From assembly GCF_029227915.1 (NCBI RefSeq), contig NC_079888.1, positions 13,129,001-13,193,000 on the forward strand: a DNA stretch of 64,000 bases. The letters run 5' to 3'. Positions 42,662 through 51,843 of the stretch are shown here, piece after piece. Both the position numbers and the translations under genes were made by a program. This DNA comes from Hydractinia symbiolongicarpus. Taxonomy: Eukaryota; Cnidaria; Hydrozoa; Anthoathecata; Hydractiniidae. Position 1 is the stretch's first letter, and each line of letters opens with the position of its first letter. The notes beneath the pieces are model-generated. The model was not told the DNA's origin and made no database searches. It saw only the letters and a list, made by a program, of their open reading frames with translations.

Positions 42662-43402
42662 ATGTCTCTTGTGGTTGATTACTTTGAAGGAAAGCAAGTC
42701 CGATCATTTAAGGAAAGAGGCCAATGCCTCGTAGGCCAATACCTCGTAGCCAAAGACGTGTGGAGAGCTGTCGGCTATAACGATAATCGTGATGGTAGAA
42801 AAGCTATTCAGGTACATGTACCGGAGAAGTATGTAAGGCGGGCCTGGGAGGTTAAAAGTACCGCAGAAGACAAGGAGGTCGATATCGACCCCCTTCATCC
42901 AGACACGATGTTACTGACAGAGCCAGGCCTTTATTGCTTCCTCTTGAGGTGTGGTAGACCTGAAGCAGAACCATTTTTGGATTGGTTTGTTGGAAAAAAG
43001 AAAGCGGAGCTGGTTCTGCGCAACAACGACTTGAATTACAAGGATCGAACGATAGCCGGACAAGAGCAAGAAATCATAGAGCTACGACAGCGACATGTTC
43101 CATGTGCGCAAGATTCTAGAAAGGATAACGGGATGGTTATAATCCAAAAGAATAACGATGATGAATATCCGTATGTCGCTATATGTGGGCAACAAGGCTA
43201 TGTAGCGCAAAAGATTCGCAACAAGTTAACAGATCATCCCAAAGGTCAACTCGTCGTTCTTGCAGAAACCCTAAATGCCATTGTACATTACAACTGGCTC
43301 CGAGAGCGTGGATGCATTGAAGTAAATCCCGAACGTCCAAGGCACTTTCGATTAGGTCGTAATTATACACATCAGAGATTGATGGAGCTTGCCGAGATCT
43401 AG
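42662..43402 (+). CDS. BRO-family protein (Bro-N domain)
   Basis: 246 residues from ATG at 42662. The Bro-N domain is at about 1-115: YLVAKDVWRAVGY, then VPEKYVRR, then LTEPGLYCFLLRCGRPEAEP and FLDWFVGKK. A linker with EIIELRQRHVP is shared with the upstream KilA-like gene, followed by a C-terminal domain (YVAICGQQGYVAQKIRNK, FRLGRNYTHQRLMEL). BRO proteins bind DNA in baculoviruses and other large DNA viruses. No counterpart was seen in B1 or B2. Confidence 0.8.
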   Translation: MSLVVDYFEGKQVRSFKERGQCLVGQYLVAKDVWRAVGYNDNRDGRKAIQVHVPEKYVRRAWEVKSTAEDKEVDIDPLHPDTMLLTEPGLYCFLLRCGRPEAEPFLDWFVGKKKAELVLRNNDLNYKDRTIAGQEQEIIELRQRHVPCAQDSRKDNGMVIIQKNNDDEYPYVAICGQQGYVAQKIRNKLTDHPKGQLVVLAETLNAIVHYNWLRERGCIEVNPERPRHFRLGRNYTHQRLMELAEI

Positions 43403-43412
43403 GATTTTTTTT

Positions 43413-43440
43413 TTTTTGTAACCCTGATAGATTACAAAAA
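43413..43440. terminator. Stem-loop after the BRO gene
   Basis: Perfect 9-bp arms TTTTTGTAA (43413-43421) and TTACAAAAA (43432-43440) with a 10-base loop, preceded by a T run, 10 bp after the stop. Confidence 0.65.
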
Positions 43441-43515
43441 CTACAAAAAAAACCTGATAGGCGCTGCTTGACCAAATCGGCTGTATTTTAAAAGGTAGAT
43501 AAATGTCAAAGAAAA

Positions 43516-44073
43516 ATGCAAAAGTACGTACAGAGTCAGCAATTTACAAAGTCTTACGATGTGACGGTACCGGTTCTGCGATGCTGTATCAATGCAGGTT
43601 CCACTACCGGTTATTGTTCACAGTGTTTGGAGAATTTTAGATTTAGAAATGGACCATACTATGAAGGTTTTGTATATCCAGATGATTACGAGCTTTTGAA
43701 TAGACTGCAATCAGGAGAGAAGCCCTGGGCGACAATTGCATGTGAGGAGGAGGATGAAGTACTCGAATACGATATCGAGGATCGCAGGGGTCTGCATATT
43801 GTTTCCGCTGAGGTGAACAAGTGGGGCATGGTCTGCTACGAGATTATCAAGGATAAGGACTTAAGGCTCTCGGATCTAGCGGACTTGGAGAAAATTGGCG
43901 ACATACTAAACATTCAAATCGATGACAGAGCATTGGTTGACATCATCGACCTTGATAGCGAGCCAAATGTTTTCAAGGGAATCGTCTATGGCTATCCATT
44001 CTATACCCTACATCCTTATGATTATACCCGCCTTCATCCGATTGACGACCCTGAGGACTCCGAGGATGACTAA
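43516..44073 (+). CDS. CxxC protein (185 aa) of unknown function
   Basis: Begins MQKYVQSQQFTKSYDVTVPV. CCINAG and CSQCLENF give a zinc-binding candidate near residues 24-40. The middle is acidic (EEEDEVLEYDIEDR), the C-terminus is KGIVYGYPFYTLHPYDY with an acidic end. The B1 homologue (27926-28540) is broken. It is the last plus-strand gene before the convergent integrase. Its TATAA-like upstream is weak. Function unknown. Confidence 0.6.
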   Translation: MQKYVQSQQFTKSYDVTVPVLRCCINAGSTTGYCSQCLENFRFRNGPYYEGFVYPDDYELLNRLQSGEKPWATIACEEEDEVLEYDIEDRRGLHIVSAEVNKWGMVCYEIIKDKDLRLSDLADLEKIGDILNIQIDDRALVDIIDLDSEPNVFKGIVYGYPFYTLHPYDYTRLHPIDDPEDSEDD

Positions 44074-44193
44074 GACTTTATGTTGGTAAGTATTAATGTA
44101 AGCCGTAGGTTCACATTAACTACGCTTATGGGTATCAACTGAGCGGTTCCCCCGTAGCAGGGGAACCTGTGAAATGGCTCGGGCTCGAGAAAT

Positions 44194-45231
44194 TTACCAC
44201 TCCTTAACATGCTCGGGAGGCAGCTTCGTGTCTTCAGGAACCCGCAAAAGCTCTTCTTTCACAAACACACGCTCTGGCGCTCCTGCGGAGCCGCTAGGCG
44301 ACCCATCTGCAAGGTAGTACATCGTTCGGTTGTTTGGTTCGTTGATGATGCGGTCCAAACGGAACGTTTTTTTCGACCAAATCATGTCAGTTGCACGTCT
44401 TCTCTGATCTCCATGCTCTTCACCAGGTTGCATCAAATATCGGTAGAGACCATCTTCTGCCAGAGGCTTCTTGTCAGGCTTGTAGCTTGCTTTTTGTGGA
44501 ACCTCGTCGAGTTTGACTGCATCGTTTGGTTTCATCTTGATTCCAGCGGTTTTGGTGTTGTTCATCTGATCGACAATTTTGTAGAGTTGCTTGACCCATA
44601 TCGTCGAGACCTTACCCTCTTCGTTGAGCTCTTGAGCATCTTGAGCCTTGAAGAGACGTCTCGCGAGCTGCTTGTTGAAGTTTTCCACAAATGCAGTGTG
44701 GCGATGATGGTACTTTGTCACCGTCCTGTCGATCTTGACGTCATGTTTTTGAAAGGTCTTTGTAACGTCTGCAAGGAACTCGGTTCCTGCATCTATCATG
44801 ACAGTCTCGGGCCACGTTAAGGGCCTGGCCTTGCCTCCGGGCTTCGCGTAAATGTCCTCGATCATTTTGACCACTTCTGCAGCCTTTTTCGTTCGCAGGG
44901 GTCTCGCCACTTTGAACCTGCTGGCAATGTCAATTCCAGTAAGAATGTATTTGTATTTCGAGCCATACAGGCGATCATGAGGCATGCTAAGCAAATCAAA
45001 TTGATGTACTGCATTTGGAACTGTAACGGTGTAATGAGGATGTTTTACCACCTTTGGCCCTGGAATGTGAACTTGCCAGAAGGCCTGGTGGGCAAGGTAG
45101 ATTTTGACCTTTTTCATAGACAAACCACCAAGTTCAACAAGTTTTTCAATGGCTTCGTTTCCGATCCAGAGATGTGTGGGCTGATAGTACAATTTGTCTA
45201 ATTTTTCCTTCTCTGTGGGTGTTTTCGACAT
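44194..45231 (-). CDS. Polinton integrase (retroviral-like, rve)
   Basis: 345 residues from ATG at 45231, preceded by TTAAAATAAAC; the B1 homologue starts at the equivalent ATG, so the ATG at 45252 is less likely. The core has D in HQFDLLSMPHD (about 44995), the second acidic in MIDAGTEFLAD (about 44795) and E in TAFVENFNK (about 44680). The C-terminal part resembles a chromodomain-like module with DMIWSKKTFRLDRI and RVPEDTKLPPEHVKEW. The frame is intact. Known role: joins element ends to host DNA, making the short target duplication seen at 35113 and 52048. Confidence 0.88.
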   Translation of the reverse strand: MSKTPTEKEKLDKLYYQPTHLWIGNEAIEKLVELGGLSMKKVKIYLAHQAFWQVHIPGPKVVKHPHYTVTVPNAVHQFDLLSMPHDRLYGSKYKYILTGIDIASRFKVARPLRTKKAAEVVKMIEDIYAKPGGKARPLTWPETVMIDAGTEFLADVTKTFQKHDVKIDRTVTKYHHRHTAFVENFNKQLARRLFKAQDAQELNEEGKVSTIWVKQLYKIVDQMNNTKTAGIKMKPNDAVKLDEVPQKASYKPDKKPLAEDGLYRYLMQPGEEHGDQRRRATDMIWSKKTFRLDRIINEPNNRTMYYLADGSPSGSAGAPERVFVKEELLRVPEDTKLPPEHVKEW

Positions 45232-45264
45232 GTTTATTTTAATATTCGACATGTCGAAAACATT

Positions 45265-45663
45265 TTACGTCCATTTGTACACTGCAAAACCAAGGAGGGC
45301 TAAGAATCCAACGATGAACGTTAGCTCACCGTCTTGTTGCTGCTTGCTGGGCGTGTAGAAGTCGGATAACTTAGGAGCCTTCTCGATCGTTGCGTTATAG
45401 TACTCAGGCATGACTTCATCGAGCTCCTTCAAGCTCTCTCCAGCTTGCTTTTTCAGCTCTCGTTGATGGTTATACCAATCTTCTGCCTGCCGATCTCTTC
45501 TTACCCACTGTGCTTGAGCAGCTTGAAGTTGTTCAATTGCTTTATCACGCTTTTTACGCTCGGCCTCGCCATGGTCTGACAGCTTACTGATTAAGTAATT
45601 CGATCCGCTAAACGCGAGGGCATTGATTATAGCCCCACCCGTGAGTACTAATATGCTTGCCAT
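45265..45663 (-). CDS. Small two-span membrane protein (132 aa)
   Basis: ATG at 45663 after AAAATAAAG (the open frame extends 12 codons further up without support). N-terminal span ASILVLTGGAIINALAFSG, charged helix (GEAERKKRDKAIEQLQAAQA), C-terminal span (LTFIVGFLALLGFAVYKW). The B1 homologue is 29248-29646. Located between integrase and capsid. Likely a virion membrane or minor capsid component (inference). Confidence 0.65.
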   Translation of the reverse strand: MASILVLTGGAIINALAFSGSNYLISKLSDHGEAERKKRDKAIEQLQAAQAQWVRRDRQAEDWYNHQRELKKQAGESLKELDEVMPEYYNATIEKAPKLSDFYTPSKQQQDGELTFIVGFLALLGFAVYKWT

Positions 45664-45670
45664 CTTTATT

Positions 45671-46954
45671 TTAATATTCGACAATGTGAAAACGCCCATC
45701 TAAGATGTTCAGCTGAGCATCTTGAAGTAGGAAAACGTAGCATTTAATATCCCCCGTTGTTCCGTCTGCTTTCTTTGTCATATGCAAGGTTATACCGTCT
45801 GACAATCTCTGTAACGGCCTTCCGGAACCATGGAGCCTGTGATCAGGTGATGCTCGAAAATCAACAAACAGGGCATAACGCTCAGTCATGAACTGCCCAA
45901 TTGTCACCTTTGAATCGTGGCTACCGAATAAGTTTACTATCTGCTCGAGGTGATCTTTCGGGAGCATCGCGTGCGTGTAGAGCTCATTAGGCTCACCCTC
46001 GACAGTGATCGAGATTTTTTCGATCTTTGGGTTGTAGAAGACCTCGTTAGCACCCGAGTAAGCCTTCACTTTCCCCGGATCTACGAACAATAATAAGACG
46101 CCTTTTAAACTTTTTGCTGGAGTATCAATTTGCAAATTGTAGCTGGTATCAGCCTTTTTCATCGTGACAACCTTGCTACGGAGTACCCTTTCATAAGGTA
46201 GCGCAAGACGGCTGTACCGTGACATCATAGCGCTCGCAAGACCCTCGTTATTAACCTTGTCAAACTCTAGTGCGATATTAGTGATCTTGTACGCACTGTC
46301 TGCGGGCTTAGCTGCCGTGCTTCCTGAAGACACCGTACCACCATCTTTGATAACGTCACCATATGATGCAAAATGTATAACGAATTGCAGCCTATCGTGT
46401 ATCCCTGGCTGGTAGAACGGCAAGTCTCGTGTCAATTCAAACATTTTACCGATAGGGATGCAAAACGTGCTGCCATAAGCTGCGACGATCGCTTTTTCCT
46501 CGTCCGTTCCTACATAATCAGTCGCTTTTACCTGTAGGGCGCGGATTGTACCGTCGTTGGGATTGATCCCCTCTAGGATCAAGTTGTTTTCCCGATCAAA
46601 CTTGGGCAACCATAGGTCCTTGTAGGTAGCAAGCACCCTGTAGTCGCTAATATTTTGCACCTCGTTGCTATTCAAAGTGATACGAAGATTTTGCACCAAG
46701 GATTTACCTATATTGCTGACGATAGTGCGCTTCGTGTTTGTTCCCGTAAGTTCCAGATCGAAAAGTAGTTTGATACTAGATGGAAAAATTACATCGTTCA
46801 GCCCCATGTTGGGGATATCAACATACAAGTCCTCGTTCTGATTAATCGTACTAGGGACATGACTTACTTTTACACGCTGCTTCTTGCCTTTTATAGCCAT
46901 CATTGTTTTAATCTCCGCGTAGGGATCGAGCTTAGTTCCGAATATGTTACTCAT
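45671..46954 (-). CDS. Major capsid protein (double jelly-roll, hexon-like)
   Basis: 427 residues, ATG at 46954 after AATAAAGC. It starts MSNIFGTKLDPYAEIKTMM, holds SHVPSTINQNEDLYVDIP, LQIDTPAKSLKGVLLLFVD and EVFYNPKIEKISITV, and ends QDAQLNILDGRFHIVEY. Length, beta-rich character and position beside integrase and ATPase fit the Polinton major capsid protein. There is no short diagnostic motif, so the call rests on overall pattern and synteny. The frame is intact. Two neighbouring virion-type genes on the plus strand start 34 bp upstream in a divergent arrangement. Confidence 0.75.
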   Translation of the reverse strand: MSNIFGTKLDPYAEIKTMMAIKGKKQRVKVSHVPSTINQNEDLYVDIPNMGLNDVIFPSSIKLLFDLELTGTNTKRTIVSNIGKSLVQNLRITLNSNEVQNISDYRVLATYKDLWLPKFDRENNLILEGINPNDGTIRALQVKATDYVGTDEEKAIVAAYGSTFCIPIGKMFELTRDLPFYQPGIHDRLQFVIHFASYGDVIKDGGTVSSGSTAAKPADSAYKITNIALEFDKVNNEGLASAMMSRYSRLALPYERVLRSKVVTMKKADTSYNLQIDTPAKSLKGVLLLFVDPGKVKAYSGANEVFYNPKIEKISITVEGEPNELYTHAMLPKDHLEQIVNLFGSHDSKVTIGQFMTERYALFVDFRASPDHRLHGSGRPLQRLSDGITLHMTKKADGTTGDIKCYVFLLQDAQLNILDGRFHIVEY

Positions 46955-46987
46955 GCTTTATTATTAGCTGATTTTCGTTTCAAATAA

Positions 46988-47893
46988 ATGCCGATTAATC
47001 CAATATACGAAGGAGACGACTTTACGCCAGAGGAAAAAATTTCAGACGAGGATTTCAGTAGGCCTGATACCAATTTAACGCCAGATCGCCTGGCGGCTCT
47101 GCAAGAGCATCAGGGTCAATCCGGCTCAGCACGAGGCGGCCTCACTGACACCACGACAAGGCAGAGGGAAGAGCTACTAAAATCAAGGGTCGACGATCTT
47201 TACGAACACCTTGGTGAGGAACTTGGGCAGCCAATCGCGAGATTTTATAACGAGTTTGAGGCACAAGGAAACCAGCTTCTTTTCGATGGCATAGAGATCA
47301 CTAAAAGGAATGGTGAATTGAGGAGCGTTGCCGAGATACAGAGGAGATTAGGCACAAATCGCTTGCGAGAATTGGGGTTTACCGACTATACTACACCAAA
47401 CAAAGGCAGTAAAGCAATGGCTCAGAAACTCCTTAACGAGATTGTTCATGTTGAACACAACCAGGCTTTCGTTATTTTTGTGACTGTCTCCAGTCACAAA
47501 GATTACTTTTTAGTCTTCCACTTCTAGCTGAAAAGCTTAGAATCTTGTTCAAGGAGCAAGGAATTACTATAGCGAGCATCGTGGCGGCTGTTGGTCTACT
47601 GATTTCCACCATCGTACTCGCAGTTACAGGTGGAGGTTCCGCAACAGGCGCAGGAGGAAATGCCACAGGGAAGGGTTTTATACAAAAACAGGGAAAGGCT
47701 TGGAAAATTTTTGAAATACCTAGCAGGTAAGGCAGGTGCGGCGCTACCAGGGATTATTGGCACGGTTGTCTCGTTCTTTTTTAGAGTAGCAGCAAAAGTT
47801 GTTGAATACGCAGCCAAACACCTCTACATGACGATCGCTGCCGCTGCTGGTCTTGTTGTGGCCTACGTTGGGAAGGGTGGCAAACTATCGTAG
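46988..47893 (+). pseudogene. Coiled-coil/hydrophobic virion-type protein with replaced middle
   Basis: ATG at 46988 after AAATAA. The first 150 codons (to about 47455) match B1 (GFTDYTTPNKGSK). Then a 69-bp copy of 50140-50208 intervenes, bringing stops. The homologous frame resumes at about 47530 (LRILFKEQGITIASIVAAVG), runs through a Gly/Ala-rich region, shifts frame near 47700, and ends in a long hydrophobic tail (ALPGIIGTVVSFFFRVAAK, TIAAAAGLVVAYV). The B1 copy retains the ~450 bp lost here. Function unknown; a capsid-associated membrane-active protein is plausible. Confidence 0.65.
47456..47524. repeat. 69-bp copy of the 50140-50208 gene end
   Basis: Identical to 50140-50208, including the stem-loop (TTTGTGACTG/CAGTCACAAA, arms 47477-47486 and 47491-47500) and the last codons of the OB-like gene. 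It replaces the middle of the coiled-coil gene. Confidence 0.92.
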
Positions 47894-48002
47894 ATGATCT
47901 AGTATGTTGACAAAAAACATATTAGATCGCCTTGCGGCCATGTCAGCGGAAGGGCGATCGTCTAGCGGCTCAGCAAGAGCAAGCCCGTCTCAGCATAAGC
48001 AC

Positions 48003-49148
48003 CTATTTTTTAAGCCATAGATATGCTAAGATGAGACCTACGCCCGCAGTAACCAAAGTGGTCTTGGTGTCCTCGTGAGGGTTTCCATCTCCTAGACCTG
48101 ATTGAGGTATCGGTGGCATCTTTTCAGACCCCCGGGTTAGGGACCTCGATATTTCTTGCCGCGTAGCACCTCGTTTTAAACCCCGAGGCTGTGTGGTAAT
48201 GGGCTTGTTGTTTAGGTCTAGCCTTATGCCAATCATCGCACTCGCCGGCGCAATCAAGATGTTGTTGTTATACCCCACAATTTTACCAATACGCAGGTTC
48301 ATATCGGATGGTAGCATGTACACGTGGTGCATCACGGCAAAATTCACTGGGGTCCTGGCATATTGAAGCACCTTTTGAAACTCGGTGATATCGTGGCCTA
48401 CGTTCTCCTCACGTTGTACCATGGCTTCGAATTTCTGTAGTAGTATCTGTCTCGCTGTAAAATTGTCAGCATCCGAACCTATAAGGGATGCCTTGGCATC
48501 AGCTTGGGACCCTAGTAGTAAAATCACGTAAACACGAATACTCTCGCTAAGCTTCGACAGACCTTCCGATGTCAGGCCTTGGCTCGTAGGCATGATAAAC
48601 TTGGCCCAATCACCATCTACCTGCGGCCACTATCTACCATTTGTGAGCGAGGACATGAGAGCCTTAAACTTGTATTGGGCATTGGGGTCGGCACCATATT
48701 CACGAAAAATCTGGGCATATCCAGAAGTAGAGTAGGGGTTCTCGTATTGAGAAAAGCCGTCATCGTATGGCATGGGTACCTTCATTCTCGCTAGGATACG
48801 CCGCATGTGGTAATAGACGTGAAATATAAAGATACTGTTGATGAGAGGCACGGAGCCATTCAAGTGTTTGGCGGATATACCCAAGGCGGTGCTAGCGCAA
48901 TGACAAGCGAAATTAACTTGTATATTCCAGTAGCCAAGGGCTTGACCGGTCCAATTTACACTTACGGGGTCGTTCAACAGGTTAGTGGGGACTTTTATTG
49001 GGTATTTCGTGAACATCGAGAAGGTCACGGGAATGTGCGATTCTGTAGAAACGTAGAGGTCTTGATGTTCTAGATTAATTACACCGAGAGGCCATTCACC
49101 TCTATTGGACTTGTATTGTGCCTTGTGGTTATAGCTATAAATGTTCAT
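48003..49148 (-). pseudogene. Minor capsid (penton-like) protein, one nonsense codon
   Basis: 382 codons from ATG at 49148 to 48003, interrupted only by TAG at 48630-48632 (after LTNGR), where B1 has TGG. It contains GVINLEHQDLYVSTESHIPV, FIFHVYYHMRRILARMKVPM, QYENPYSTSGYAQI, and a C-terminal hydrophobic end (TLVTAGVGLILAYLWLKK). Paired with the capsid gene cluster; a vertex or minor capsid role is inferred from position and length. The start codon lies in a perfect palindrome shared with the divergent P1 gene. Confidence 0.65.
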
Positions 49149-49167
49149 GTTTCTTTAAAGAAACATG
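49146..49167. promoter_or_regulatory. 22-bp perfect palindrome holding two divergent start codons
   Basis: CATGTTTCTTTAAAGAAACA plus TG: the sequence is its own reverse complement. Its outer bases are the ATG of the minor capsid gene (minus, 49148-49146) and of the P1 gene (plus, 49165-49167). The centre contains TTTAAA. It leaves only 16 bp between the two ATGs, so promoter elements must overlap coding sequence or be this palindrome. Confidence 0.75.
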
Positions 49168-49819
49168 AGACAGCTGTATGTCACGGATATAGAGAAGCCT
49201 ACGATTTTTGATGATTACCTAGGGCAGGACACGAGAATTGCCCTGAAATCGATAAGTATCAGGCCCGTATGGCTGAACCTTTACAGTAACAACGATTTTA
49301 CAATACGCAAAGTAGGACCTGATAAAGTTCAAGCTTTGGGGGATGGGGCTTCGCTATGCTGATCATGGCATGATTGCTGTTACTGTCATCACCTCCGCAG
49401 CAGGTATTGCCACGCTTGCAACCGGATTCGGAGCCCCTATAGCAATTGGTCTTGAAGCCGCGGCTCTTGCAGTTGGCATAGGCCAAGTAGGTTTGAAGAA
49501 TGCTTCCAAAAGGATACAGTATAAGGTGCACAAGCACGAATCCATCAAACTCCTAGCTGAATCAAAACTAGACACTGTATACTATAAGATTTCCAGAGCG
49601 ATCCAAGATGGTATAATTTCAGACGATGAGTTTACATGGATCATGCAGGAAAAACAGCGCTACATGGTACTCAAGGAGCAGATCCGACAACGAACGAAAA
49701 AAGCTGTGAAATCCATCAACGATAATGAACGCGCAGAGTTGCTAGCACAAGGCAGGCAAGAAGCTAAAGATGAAATTTTTAAAAAACTGCAATCTGCGCA
49801 GTATGTCAGCGCTACTTAG
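49165..49819 (+). pseudogene. P1-P2 fusion remnant (deletion between two genes)
   Basis: 49165-49330 encodes the start of P1 (EKPTIFDDYLGQDTRIALKS). At about 49325-49345 a deletion joins it, out of frame, to P2 (49343-49819): VTVITSAAGIATLATGFGAP, a Gly/Ala-rich membrane segment, then KHESIKLLAESKLDTVYYKI, ISDDEFTWIM and a basic coiled helix. B1 keeps P1's C-terminal half but lost P2's N-terminal half. Functions unknown. Confidence 0.6.
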
Positions 49820-49861
49820 AGTCCCCACCCGCCTACAGAGTCTAATATGTTGGTCAACATA

Positions 49862-50122
49862 CTAGACGATCACTTCTCCCGTATCTTGATCTATGAGCAA
49901 GTCGCCATCATGTACGACACGTCGCTGAGCGAGATCCCTCAAATATTGTTCAAGATTTTCCTCCCATACAATTTTAGCACAAGGCTCGCAGTACGGTCCA
50001 TCCGTTTGTGTCAACGCATCCTTATACTTGACTTTGCGTATGGCTTCAACAAGGTCTATTCGCTTCAACATAGAGTACCCTTTGAGACCTAAGGCTTTAG
50101 CTTCCTGTCGCAGTTTGTCCAT
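49862..50122 (-). CDS. SAP-like domain protein (86 aa)
   Basis: ATG at 50122 after ATAAACAA. LRQEAKALGLKGYSMLKRID then LVEAIRK fits a SAP/Rho-N-like helix-extended-helix DNA-binding motif at residues 4-30. A CEPC pair follows, and the C-terminus is acidic (GDLLIDQDTGEVIV). It converges with the P2 gene (42 bp apart). A DNA-binding role is inferred. Confidence 0.6.
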   Translation of the reverse strand: MDKLRQEAKALGLKGYSMLKRIDLVEAIRKVKYKDALTQTDGPYCEPCAKIVWEENLEQYLRDLAQRRVVHDGDLLIDQDTGEVIV

Positions 50123-50139
50123 TTGTTTATGTGGGTGAG

Positions 50140-50208
50140 CACAACCAGGCTTTCGTTATTTTTGTGACTGTCTCCAGTCACAAAGATTACTTTTTAGTCT
50201 TCCACTTC
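50140..50208. repeat. 69-bp donor copy with stem-loop at OB-like gene end
   Basis: Contains the last codons of the 50194-50514 gene and a hairpin with 10-bp arms TTTGTGACTG (50161-50170) and CAGTCACAAA (50175-50184), loop TCTC. It is identical to 47456-47524. As it includes a gene's natural 3' end, this is the probable source copy. Confidence 0.85.
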
Positions 50209-50514
50209 CACAAGGTCGTAATCATAGTAAAATTGACCAGGATTCTTCGTAGATTGTTTCTTTCCAAGTGATTTGATGAACATCTGACCTGTTCGACCTA
50301 TCAAAGCTTCTCTCAGTACACTCGTTGCCCATGCTCGAAATCGTTCACCATCACAATCGATCAATGTGATGACAGTTGCATCACCTTTTTTGGTCTTGAT
50401 CTCTTCAACATACTCAATTTTGAATATGATTCCAGTGGGAACATCACGTCACTTCATAATGCTCTCGTGTTCTGATTTCAAGGCATCAAATTGTTCTGCA
50501 GATAGGAAAGGCAT
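50194..50514 (-). pseudogene. Small OB-fold-like (ssDNA-binding?) protein, one stop
   Basis: ATG at 50514 after AATAAAGAG. It reads LSAEQFDALKSEHESIMK, then TGA, then continues open: IEYVEEIKTKKGDATVITLI, RFRAWATSVL, QMFIKSLGKK and YYDYDLVEVED. The alternating beta pattern and size suggest an OB-fold single-stranded DNA-binding protein; this is a guess from the pattern. A gene-end stem-loop follows. Confidence 0.5.
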
Positions 50515-50564
50515 CTCTTTATTATAGATTTTTTAAACCCTAACCAGGATCAAAATACTGGACA

Positions 50565-51843
50565 TTACTTCCATAATTTAGATATCTCGCACTTTTTTTC
50601 CTCATCTAAACACCAATTCCAATATCGATCCGGATGCCACGCCACTGGCATTACCTCATTCCATAGTTTTTCATAAAAATTACGCTTGTGATGATGTTGC
50701 AGCAATTCATCATGAATTATATCAAAACCACGCAGCAATACAACAATCTCGATGTGACCATTGAGAGCTGCAATTTCTAGAGCCCAATCAAAATCTGTCG
50801 CACCCCACTCTTTGCACAGCTTAACAATCTCGATGTGACCATTTTCAGCTGCATTATCTAGAGCCAAATTAAAGTCTGTGGCACCCCATTCTTTGCACAG
50901 CTTAACCATCTCTATCTGACCATTAAGAGCTGCATTTCGTAGAGCCCAATTAAAGTCTGTGGCACCCCACTCTTTGCACAGCTTAACAATCTCGATGTGA
51001 CCATTTTCAGCTGCATTATCTAGAGCCAAATTAAAGTGCGTCGCACCCCACTCTTTGAACATCTTAACCATCTCGATGTGACCATTGAGAGCTGCATTTC
51101 GTAGAGCCCAATTAAAGTCTGTGGCACCCCACTCTTTGCACATCTTAACAATCTCGATGTGACCATTGAGAGCTGCTCTTTCTAGAGCCAAATTAAAGTG
51201 CGTCGCACCCCACTCTTTGAACATCTTAACCATCTCGATGTGACCATTTTCAGCTGCATTTCGTAGAGCCCAATTAAAGTCTGTGGCACCCCACTCTTTG
51301 AACATCTTAACCATCTCGATGTGACCATTGAGAGCTGCATTTCGTAGAGCCCAATTAAAGTTCGTCGCACCCCATTCTTTGCACAGCTTAACAATCTCGA
51401 TGTGACCATTGAGAGCTGCATTTCGTAGAGCCCAATTAAAGTCTGTCGCACCCCATTCTTTACAGCTTAACCATCTCGATGTGACCATTTTTAGCTGCAT
51501 TTTCTAGAGCCAAATCAAAGTATGTCACACCCCACTCTTTGCACAGTTTAACAATCTCGATGTGACCATTTTCAGCTGCTCTTTCTAAAGCCCAATTAAA
51601 GTTCGTCGCACCCCACTCTTTGCACAGCTTAACAATCTCGATGTGACCATTTTCAGCTGCATTAAGAATGGTCCAATTAAAGTTCGTCGCACCCCACTCT
51701 TTGCACAGCTTAACAATCTTGATGTGACCATTGACAGCTGCATTAAGAATGGCCTCATTAAAGTTCGTTGCACCCCACTCTTTGCACAGCTTAACAATCT
51801 CGATGTGACCATTGCGAGCTGCATTATCTAACGCACTGGACAT
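50565..51843 (-). pseudogene. Ankyrin-like 27-residue repeat protein, one frameshift
   Basis: ATG at 51843 inside the right TIR, after ATAAATAAA. About 14 repeats of 27 residues (81 bp) follow, of the form AALNGHIEIVKLCKEWGATD then FNWALRN, shorter than the usual 33-residue ankyrin unit. At about 51470 two bases are missing (TTTACAGC instead of TTTGCACAGC), splitting the frame. The C-terminal cap is VMPVAWHPDRYWNWCLDEE. Neighbouring repeats are nearly identical in DNA, so the array evolves by recombination. Ankyrin proteins of large DNA viruses usually contact host proteins; the role here is unknown. Confidence 0.75.
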
